From: Schistosoma mansoni
Taxonomy: Eukaryota > Platyhelminthes > Trematoda > Strigeidida > Schistosomatidae
DNA: 64,000 nucleotides
Direction: 5' to 3'
Assembly: GCF_000237925.1 (NCBI RefSeq)
Contig: NW_017386063.1
Span: 186,001 to 250,000, forward strand
Position 1 is the stretch's first letter. Each line of letters begins with the position of its first letter. Position numbers and translations under genes: made by a program. Positions 24,301 through 36,300 of the stretch are shown here, piece by piece. Below the pieces are notes generated by a model that ran no database searches, was not told the DNA's origin, and was given only the letters and a program-made list of their open reading frames with translations.

Positions 24301-27300
24301 TTGATGAAATATTAGTAAAGCAAGAAGATCCAAGTGAAAGATTGCAAGTCTGTTCATTGCTGTGATTTTGCTGTTGTAATATTGGAGAAGTAGAACGAGA
24401 AATAGTTGACAATGGATTATTAGTATTAGTACTCATCAATGAAGAAGTTAGATTCGTTAAAACCTCCTAGATTTTTTATTCAACAGAATTAAAAACACAA
24501 CATAATAATTAAACAACATATTATTATTATTAATCAATACTAGAAAGGAATCTAACAAATAAGAGTGTGTGTATGTATGTTGATGAAGAATTTAGTGTCG
24601 AAATCACCGTTGATAATTTAGCTCAATTGGAAGAAATTTCTGATGAAATTATTCGCGTTGAAAGATATATTATTAAACCGACGAAAGAATCAGATTTATA
24701 TAAACAGCTATGGGATTTTTGCATAAAATTCAGTACGCAGTAACGGATAACTTGTATATGCTTCCGAGTTAGGTGAACATTATTGATATCTGATGCTTGA
24801 AACGCTAGAAATCGTCAAATACTTTTAATGTGCAACTCCACATTGTAAATGTCACATAGTATGAAAAGTAAATTGCAAACAAACATCTGAACTTGGGGTA
24901 AAGTGTATATGAAAAGTGAATTACTAGTTTAGTGTTCTTGATGAGGATCAAGGAATAGTTAAGAGAGTTTGTAGGCACCTTCTCTCTTTGTCTTCAAATC
25001 CCTAGTACATAATATTTTAACATGATTTATGAATTTTTCATGGTAACTTTGGAGGTTTTGAAGGTTAGACTCAAACAATTATCTGAATAGTTATACACCA
25101 TTACGGTTAGAGAGTAGTGTTTTTTTACTCGAACATCAACTCCTAATCATATCCATAAACCGACTGCTAACTCTTGACTTTCATTTACTGCAATAAAAAA
25201 TGTAACATGTAAATGTTTAAAATTCAGTACTGAATATCAAACAACGGGATAGTTCGAACTCTTTCTAATGTTAATGTCTGTTGTTACACAGTTTGAGTTA
25301 AGGGAACAGAAATACATTGATATTGTCAGATGCATCACAAAATACAATGAAATAAGGAAATCTGAATTCTACTACTAATTAATAACAGGTTTTATTACGA
25401 ATATGTTGATCTCAAATGCTGTTAGAAGTTCGAAGGCGGTTCCAACTTCCCGTTTGCCTAAACCTTAACAGAAGGATATTTTTCCTTGTGGCAACTGAGA
25501 AGGAAAATGGGTCAGAGGCAGTACAAATTACTTAGCATTGAGAGCATAGAGCCTAAAAGAAGAATTGTTCGAGATCGGCCAATAATCCTTTGTACAATCA
25601 GAAGCTTACGCCATGGGATGATATGGAGTGTGGTACTTTCAAGGTTAATATTTTCTAATTTCCTCCTTCCGCTTTAGGAAAATGGCATCGTTTCAGCCAC
25701 TGGTTGTTTGAGGAAAAATATCCTACTACCATCAAACCTTTCCACAACCAGCAATACCGCTTTATTCACGCACTATGAGTATGCTGAGCTTATATTTTTT
25801 CTATTCTCTTTGGTGGAACAATGAGAAGACGAGGTTGACCCAGAAATGTGGTGTATTTACGTCATATATTTCGAATAATCTGATCACACATATACTAATC
25901 AAGAATACATTATATATGAAAATTAATGAAGGTTAATTAAATAGAAGACCGAATAGACATAAAATGATAATTGTAAATAAGGGAAAGAAAATAGATTTAT
26001 TTAATATGGAAAGAATAGGAAATCGCTGCACTACGCTAGGCCACAAAATAGCTTAAAGATTATCAGGACAAATGCTTTGACAGGTCTATGTGCGACAAGA
26101 TTGTTTGAAATATATAGTGAAAATACATCACAATTTTTAGATCAAAGTCATGTTCAGATTGCTCTATCAAAATTTAAAAAAGGGACTAATTGTTTTAAAT
26201 TCCTTTCCTCTACTTTGTTCAAAGAAGTGAAGCATTAACCTATAGGTCTAACCATTCAGTTTTCAACCATTTATCCATAGATTTTGAACCTTGATCAACT
26301 TCAGTTTAGAGAGTCATTTAGTAATAATAACAATAATAGTAGTTTTAACTATTATAACTAAAGTGGTTTGTAACTCAAAGGTCGAAAGTGGGACGTTTTT
26401 AGTAGTGTAGAATAAAAACACTTAATCAGCTCACGAAAGTTATTGGTAACACAAAACATATTGGAGCACGGTGAGCACAATTGGAATGTCGAATATGTGA
26501 CAAATGATGAGAAATCGGTAGAAGAAAACCCTTAAAAAGGGGAAACTTACACAGATCGGTGATGTTCTACTTTCAAGATCAGAACCTAAGAAAAGTATAT
26601 GAAATAATAGAGAAATATAACACATAAACGCACGCAACAGTAACAACTGATAATTCAATGATTACAGGCATCAACAAATAAAAAACACAAACGGGAAAAC
26701 ATAAAGTATGCTAAACACCACGAGTTGATCTTAGTTACACAACCATTAAAAAACAAGGAAGTACTAGATAGCTATTTCCTCCTAGTATGGGACTCCTCGA
26801 CAGTATGTATCAATAACCTTATTACAGCAAATAAAATCGAAAACCATCGGTCTCTACAGTTTATTTATTTATTTATTTAAACACATAAATATTGGTACAA
26901 GGAAGCACTAGATACATATGCGCCATACAAATCTCATCCGATTTGTGTGAGGGCTGTGATACTGCCCAGGTGCCCGAACTGAAGCAGGTGGTTTTCTTAG
27001 GGGGCCACACCCCGAGCCTATGACCTAAAGGTCTGATCCACAAGGCAGTGGAGCATGGTGAGGAGATGCAGTCCCATGGTAGCCAGTCACCAACGATTGA
27101 TTCATACGCCATTTGTTCCTTCAGGATACTGGAGCCCATGTGCACCATTGGTTTGGAATCAGGGTTTTCCAACTCCCCTAGGTGGACCCTCCACATCCAC
27201 CAACCTGGTTAAAGCGCCGGACATTCGCTCTTCGTCCTCTCACTTTCGTAAACAACACCCCCGCCACGAGAAGGCAGTGAGTAGGACTTCCCTGGCAGAG

Positions 27301-30300
27301 GCTATATATTCGCTGGCCATGTGAGAGCATTTCGAGAGGGAGAGTGGGCTCTCCTCACTCTCGGCCATACCAGGGCATTTGGGGTCTCTACAGTGCATTG
27401 TTGAGATTAAGGTTTTTTCATACGCGTTGCGACAAATAATCTTAGCCCTATTAACTCTACGTATAATATTACTAGATCTCGTGTGTTTTTTTCTAAATAC
27501 ACCTTACAATCATTTTAATGTTAATACAAAACGATTTTCAATACATACACATACACATGTGTAGAGGTCAAACATTAGTATAGTTAAGCTGATTTCAACA
27601 AATCTAAATCTATACGCTGGACAGCTTTCATAACAAACTGTAACAAGTGAGTTTAGATCAATCTTATGACTCTACTCTAAACTGGATACAGTGACTCTGG
27701 GTTTCAGTGCTAGTTGGGACTCATCAGAAAAGTCTTGAAGGAACTGTTGCTCCCAAGGTGGACTCGAGCTATATATATATATATATATATATATATGATA
27801 ATAACATTGGTGGAGTATTAAGACAAAGAGAAGAAAATCGTAAAACTTGCCATATAAGGGGTTCTATAACCCACCCATGTACGGTTTTATTAATTATATA
27901 TATACATATACAAGTCAGGAAAAAAGAATATTAGCCATCATTTCCTGCTAAATTAGTCACTATGTAGGGACAAAACCATGGGTTCGAATCCAACCGCACT
28001 TGCGCCCAGTGACCATGAATTAACGTTCATATATGTAACTATGAGTTATACATTTTAAAGAGATTAGGAACAGTAGATTGAAATAGATCAAATGGCTTAA
28101 TTATTTATCCCAATCGTTCCAATAAATAAATTCACTTAGTTAATTTAAGAATAACATAAATAGACAGATCGCATCAAATTAACCTGAAAAACAAAAATTA
28201 CTAACTTGATGGTGAAATATATTAATAAGTAGTATAGGTTAAAAATCCTAGATAGACATCAAGTTATCAAGTTTTCCATGAATAAATGTTAATTTCATTC
28301 GTGTAACGATAAAACCAAGTACATCTTTTCTAATGTTATATTTTTACATGACATTTGTTGCTATCTATCTATCTATCTCTCTGATTAATTGTGAATGTTA
28401 ATAGTTTGCTTATTTTCCCGAGTTTCACGATCATGCCTCGCTACTACTATAAAATATACAAAATCGTTCTTTTTCAATTTTGAAATTCCCGACTATCGGA
28501 ATATTAAAACATTCTCTACACTTCTGTCTTCTTCAGGGGTTTCATTATATTGGCGATGATGTATTCATTAGTGACTAACTTAGAGAGTCCCAGTGAAAAG
28601 ACGAGACAAGTAGAGTTCAACCGTGTAGTGTGAAGACAATGAAAGATGGTTGCACAATAACGTGGATTAAATGAAGTTAGACATAAACAACATTGTATGC
28701 CAACTTAGTGGTTTAGAGATTAAGCGCTTGCAAGAGATCAAAGGTGCTGGGTTCGATTCACACGTGCTGGGCCGTGGATGCGCACCCCTGAGAAGTATCA
28801 TACCACGACCAGACGACCACTCAGTGCTTCCTGATTTTCAATATTTAATCTAACTTAGAACTGTCCGTGATCTCAGTAAAATTCAACAACCGCCACAACC
28901 CTATACTGATAATTGTTGAGACATTGAGTGGGTGTGTGTATCGATGGCCGTACTATCGAGTACATATAAAAAGAAATTTCAGTTGTTCATAATAAGAAAT
29001 TACTGTAGGCCCAACCGAATCCCATTGAACAGTACACATTACAAAACATTACTTTCATAATAGTCAAATTACTATTAGATAATACAAAGAACACCAACCT
29101 TTAGTGAACATGTTATTGGGAGTCGTTATTGATGTAGCCATATCCAAGGTTGGAATTACTTCTGTCTGTGTTAAAATTGACTCACTACTAGTGATAATCG
29201 GCAATACTTGTGATGACAACGGTGATGTTGATGTAGATATGGAAACCGTGGTAACTGGATTAATACTAATATTATTGTTTAATTGTAAAGTTTCCATAAG
29301 ATATTGTAGTGACTGCCCGAAATCCAATTGATCGGATACTGCTGTATCGTTCGTTGTATTATCACTTGGTTGAACGCAATTAACACACTAGCCGATATGA
29401 TGATACACCGAAAAAACAAATGCAATATTAGTCACACATAAACAATCAATGAGAAAATATGTTCCAATAAGATTATATTTTTATTAACGTAAAAGGGTTT
29501 GTGGTAATTGTCTAATTTCATAATTTCAATAACGAATTAACAAGAAGTGGTAATGCTAAGAAGAAATACCTGTTTACCGATTCTTTGATTTTAATGACTG
29601 TCTGAATAAGGTCAGTTCGTGATGTAAACTATAAAGTCCAATAACCACTACAAAGCCTTCATAAAAATAATAATCATATGCTCACTAGTGACTAATTTTG
29701 ATGGATAATTTCACCCCAGAGTTCAAATGGCAGACCGTACGTTGATTCATGTCGGGTATGGGGCAGTTAGTTACTGACCCATGACATTGGAAGATAGCCA
29801 CTGTGTAACATTATAAATTTATTGAAATTAAAAATGAAGACAAATGGATGTCCAACCAGCGGTTTGAAAGTAAAGAACTGGTCACGAAGCCTGAACATCT
29901 CGGGTTCAACCTCAGCTGGGGTGGTGAACAAAAGTTGTTGTTCATTCCCATACTAGAACGAAATATTTGTTCAGTCCTTACTAGTTTTCAATGGTTGACT
30001 AAACAAAGTCAATTCGTGATGCAAATTGTATGATATCACGTGTTTGATAGATTAATTTTTCCTTCATATAACTTCAATCATATTTCTGATTATTACTATG
30101 ATTGAAACATCATATGATGATAGTCACTATAGCGTACGTCATTTTCATTTTATCACACAAATGAGCAATTCAATTAACTAAATAAATAATGTTGCGTTTA
30201 ATGGAAAAGAAAAGTTTGATAGACCCAGTGAATTATATATCTATAGATCTCTGTTTTTGACCAAAAAAAGGAAAGAGAGAATGGAGCTAATTAAAATAAA

Positions 30301-33300
30301 GGGGGGGGGAGTGGAATGTCCAATACCTAGAACAAAATGAAAATTCCCTTACATGGTGATGAACACTCAAACATACATTATTAATTCGTATGTGATATGA
30401 CTACTGGAATCGAATGTTAGTAACCGTAAGTAAAGTGAAAAATAATAGTTTTTTCTATAGCTAAGACACTTAACTTTTAACCATTATGATTCAAAAGATT
30501 CAAACTACTATAATTAACAATTGTTGCCAATTTATAAACCGATAACTAATAATACCCCGCTAACTAAAGTCGATTTAACTTAAACACGAATAAATAATTA
30601 TAAGCATGAGGATTTGTGAAGACTATAGTATTTTCGTAGTCGAATTCACGGGTGTGAGACAGTTAACCCTTTCAGACAATGGATGATGGGTTGTGCAAGA
30701 ACACAGATCGATCGAAGTTGAAGTTAGACATTAACACCGTTGGATGCCGTGTCAGCGTTCTAGACGTTGTGTTTGCGCGCAAGACCGAAGGTGTGGAGAT
30801 GAACTATAAAATCTATTTTGTAAACAATTTTTCATAGTTTTTGCATCTATTTAGGGTATTTTCATATTCCGTACATTTAACACTAAACAGTTGTACTTGT
30901 TGTTTAAGTTTATGACCTTGAACACACGTTAATTGACTTCCTTCCGTTTCAAATACACCATATCACGGCGTTGTAACTACTCCCCATTAAATACATTCTA
31001 ACACACACCTGCATCGTTCTATTATGTCTGCAAATGTGTTAAATGAATCATTAATCGAATATCATCTACGTTTATAGACTATTGTGCCGCTCTTATTACA
31101 TTCTACGCTTGGTGAACTTACTGGAGCCAAATCTTCCATAACTGTGGATTACTGGTACCGAACCCAACTGAACACGCAACAGCCAGCAGACTTAAGTAAC
31201 ATCCCTAACTTTTATTTGTGTGTATTTAACTTAATAGCTGTTTATTGTTACATAAACTTTTGACGTAATATTTTTTTATTGCTATTTTTGGTTAACATAC
31301 GTTTTGGTCCGCCACAATTATTTGGTGAGCCTAGTGTTTATTCTCATTTTGTATTGTTTATTTGTTTTCTTTAAACGTCTCACCAGTTTATTTTTCACGT
31401 AATGTACTCACCGCCTTAACTTGTTGATATGGACCCTCCTCCAGTAACAACTACTAATTCACTATCAAATCCTCCCGATAACATTTTAAGCTCTGTCAAT
31501 GCTATTACTGAATTTAGACTCCCGACATATGGGGCAAACAATCCAAGAGTCTGGTTCGCGCGAATTGAAGCTTTATTCATGGCCAGAGGCATACGTTCAC
31601 AGGCAACAAAGTATGCTCATGTTGTTGGCGCTCACCCTATTGAAATTGCTGCGTGCCTGAGAATGAACCATACGAAAAGATAAAGGCTGCAGTAATCTAA
31701 CGTACCTCTGTCTCCGACGAAAAAAGACTCCAACAACTATTAACGTCCTGTGACTTAGGAGACAAGAAACCATCACAGCTGTTAAGATACATGAAACAAC
31801 TAGCAGGCCCTTATAAAATAGATGAGGTGTTACTTAAACAAATGTGGCTCCAACGCCTTCCACATAATGTACGGCAAATCCTCAGTATATCCGGAAATTC
31901 AGTTAACCTTGTTGATTTAGCAGATATGGCTGATAAAATGTTGGAAACTTATCATGATAGCTATTACATAAACTCTACACAATTCGCTGGAACATCTGAT
32001 ACAAGTTATTTAGTTTCTTTGCAAAGACAGTTAGAACACTTAACGAATCAACTTGCGTCTCTCCAGACCACAGTAGCATCAGTTCAAGCTAGGCAGCTTG
32101 GACCCTCTTCTAGACGAAGATCTTTATCTAGACGGCGTTCGTGTTCACCTGAGCAGAACTCTGATGTATGTTGGTATCATAAAAAATATGGAACTAAAGC
32201 ACGTCGTTGCACTCGACCGTGCGCATTTTCTTTGACTGACTCGACGTATCAGGGAAACGGCCCGGCCAGACAGTGATGGCGGCGCCTGTTTCTGGCCTCA
32301 CCACAAGCCGTCTTTTCTACATCCGGGATCGTATTTCTGGTTCGGACTTCTTGGTCGATACAGGAGCAGAAACCTGCACGGAAAACAAGTTTTTTTCGAA
32401 GTTAGACCTAGTACGAGCATACCACCAAATCCCGATGGCACCTGAAGATATCGAAAAAATGGCCGTAATCACGCCCTTTGGTCTGTTTGAATCCTTGAGA
32501 ATGCCGTTCGGGCTAAAAAAAAATGCTGCTCAGACGTTTCAGAGGTTCATGGACGAGGTTACAAGAGGTTTAGACTTTGTATTTGTCTATGTTGACGATG
32601 TCTTAATCGCCAGCTCATCCATGGAAGAACATGTACAGCACTTACAGATCCTCTTTGATCGTTTCAAAAGTTATGGCGTTGTGACTAACCCTTCAAAGTG
32701 TATATTCGGTGTTCCAGTTTTGGAGTTTCTCGGTCATCACATTGACTCTTAGGGAATTAAACCGCTATGAGAGAAGGTTGAAGCCATCATCAATTACCCT
32801 GAGCCTAAGTCGGTAAAAACATTACGTCGGTTTCTTGGGATGTGCAACTTTTATGGACGTTTCCTCATTCTTTGCGCTGACATACTACAACCCTTGACAG
32901 ATCTGCTGAAGACAGATAAAACAGTAGCGAAGCCCAAGAAAAACGATGCTTTCACATTACCTCCTGATGCTAGAACGGCCTTAGATAAATCAAAATCTAT
33001 GATAGCCAATGCAACCATGTTACAACACCTAAACACTGATCCTTCGACCCACCTAATCCTCTGTACCGATGCATCTCAGAAACCTGTAGGTGTAGTGTTG
33101 CAACAGCACGTAAACAACATGATTACACCTACTATCCTTTGATCGAGGATTAGGTGGGTCAGGGAGAGGTCACTTCAAAACCTAACACTTAACAAATAAT
33201 TTTTTTTGTTTTAATCCGACTTATTAAGCCGAACTACATTAGTGTATTGATAGCAGATAGTTGTATATGTTTCCAGACACAATAAAAACCTTTAATAAAA

Positions 33301-36300
33301 GTAACACTCTGATATACAGAACACGCGGAAAAAATGGACGAAAGTGTAGGAGAAAACAAATGCATTGAACATTGAAAACATTGAGGATCACCTCAAACGC
33401 CGATCTTACACTTCATCAAAAGATGAATGGAGATTAACATTGGGATGAAGGATACGCTACATACTACTTGAGACTCATCAAATGGATTTATTTGCCTCCG
33501 TGTTAGTATTCAAACTGGAGCCCGACCCAAATACCGCCCACTCCAAACGTCCATCGAAACCCCAAATTACTTGTACAACGGGTATGGCATCTTTAGGAAT
33601 CAAAATTCAGTAAGTGCATCTAGCTGACGAGCTCCAAATAGGATGAAACGCCCATCCTAGCTTCCATTGTTAACCAAAATACATCTATTCTAAAACCTCT
33701 CGCGATTAAATGAATATATAACGAGGTAATCGACACATGATGTACATACTTTTTTTTCACAAAGACTGATCAAAATTCAGTTAACAATAAGCCTTATACT
33801 TTAACTCATAAAAAATATATTTAATCAAAATATTGCTCAATTCCAAAACTCTTAAACTAAATGACAGTTGAGGTCACCGAAATCAACTCTTTAAATGGTC
33901 ACTTAATAGACATGGGACAATTTAAGGTAGATGAGAACTGAAACGTTTTTCTAGTCATTCACTGTAATAGATCAAATTCGCTCTATGACTTAAGCATATA
34001 TATATTCTTATGAATGGCAACTGGAAACAACTGCAAAGTATGGACAAGGATATAGTTCGATGGAGAATGCCGGTGGGCGGCCTATGCTCCTCCACAAGGG
34101 GTAAGAGGCGTAAGTAAGTAATATAAGTTATTGATGTCTACAAGAGATCTATACAGATTCGCATATTTATTTTATAAATAATGGAACAATTACTAACGAA
34201 ATGATTATACTCAATTGGATAAATTGAAAAGAAAAGTAGAAAATGTCAAACTATTTTGTATTATTAAGAATAACACTGAATCATTGAATAATTCGATCTA
34301 TTCATATATATCCAATAAAAAGAAAAACAATAAACAACTCACTTCTTTTGCTGCTGAGTCGTTGTCGATTAAACTCTCAATAGTTTCTTGTCTCAATATC
34401 GTGGATAAATCTGGTCGCGCAATATTTGAAGAAGTATCATTACTAATTGATGTTGTTAGCTCCGTACAAACAGGATGAGATGATTCACATGATATGTGTT
34501 TGGATTTTAAAAATAATAATGAACATGATTCCAACACCTTTTATTATTACAAATGAATATGAGGACAAGAGGGAAGAAAACAAAAAAAACTAAAGCATTT
34601 TCAGAAAAATAGAGATACTAAAAAGATTCAATTTTTTTCATTACTGACAGTCAAGTAAAAGGAAGTCTACTTGTCGGGCGGTTGGAGATCATTAATTTAG
34701 CTTTGAAAAAAAGGTCAAGGCAGAGTATCCCATCAATAACCTAACATGTCAATAATCATAATCTACATGATATTAAATTAGGTCTAGCTGGTCACACCGT
34801 TACTTGATCGATAGGGTTCGACCAGTAGTAGTGTCATGAACGAGAACAGAGGTGAAGACAACCATTTGTATTTTAATACGCTATTACAGAATCTCCTAGA
34901 CCCCTCTCAACTCGCCTTTAAACAGTCGTTCTGCTCGCCGTACCATTTCCTTCCTTACTCCAGTCTGTGTCACGCTCCCTGTCAAAAAGTTGAGTCTGCG
35001 GAGCAGCGCGCAGACCTTCGTAGGTCCGTCGATCTGCCGAGTCGTTAAAATCCGATGTCCACCCAGCCACCACACGCTACATTGCTCCTTTCCCTCGACA
35101 GAAACTGCTACGGCCAACACCACTTAGTCATAACGACACACTCAACGTCACATCGCACCAGATCGCCCCAACTAGCGCCTCCTCTCCCTGCCCAAAAACG
35201 GCATCCGCCAAAACGAACTATTCCCGGCTCCCCTTTGACAGCGACACCAGATGTAATGAACAAGAACACAGGTGGGGACAACCAGTCGTATTCTCACACA
35301 AAATTACAGGGCATTTTGGCTTGCCTCGCAACACGAAGCAAACGCCAACTTGAAATCCTAAAAGTAAACGGAAAAGAGGAAGACCAAAGAACACACTACG
35401 TCGGGAATCGGAAGCAGGCATTAAAAGGATGAATAGCAACTCGAAAGCGTTGACCAAGACAGGGTTGGATGGAGAGTGTTGGTGGGCGACCCATGCTCCG
35501 TACAACTACGAACTAATAAAATCATTAGAAAACCGTTTCATTCATCAGATTACACAATATCTTTATTCCAAGTAAAATTCGAATATGACTTCTGTAAAGA
35601 CTGATTACTTGCTAGAGGACCATTGAAATGAGAGAGGATTGAGAAGTTTAGGACTAGGACTCACGCTGAAACTAGTGGGATTTACCTTACAGTTAATCAT
35701 TACTGGTAGATATATGTCTATGATGTTGAACAAAAGCATATGCAGAGATGGGTGCAATTTAAACATAGTTCTCGTCATGGATACAGAAATTATATAGAGA
35801 ATCACTGTAAACTGGAAAGCATTGGACAGTAAATGTCCAAACCCTCAAGCACGCACCCAGGGAAGATGATCTTGAATCTCTTTCAATGATTGAATAAACA
35901 GTGCAGTGATGATAAGTAAATACTAACCGTCTATACTTTTTTTTAACAAAGTATAGACTGATTATCCTATGAATCACAATAAGAAATGAAACCATATATT
36001 GGTTGTGATATTTTCAGTTGTGCTTATTTTCATCCACATTTCTTCGTATATCAGTCAACAGTGAATACAATTGAAAACTGTTGTGAAATAATACCGATCG
36101 GAAGAGAAAAAATATCTGAATGAAATTTAACATTTCCACAGTCTTTAATCACTTAGACTACATTTCACTGAATAAATTCAAGTAAGTATATAAGAACTTT
36201 CGTCTAAATTAGAGCGACTAGTTCCATAGTATTTGGGCGCCGAGTTGATGTAAGACATTAAATAGGAATAATATATTTGTAAAATCTCAGCGAATGAATT

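Noticed and set aside
24172-24357. Alternative minus frame overlapping exon 10
   Set aside because: Out of phase with neighbouring exons; the other frame joins exons 9 and 11 correctly.
29104-29331. Plus frame opposite exon 8
   Set aside because: Antisense shadow of Ser/Thr-rich codons.
31429-33142. Gypsy frames as a domesticated host gene
   Set aside because: The element is broken, has no host-like exon structure and sits antisense in an intron; treated as a fossil.
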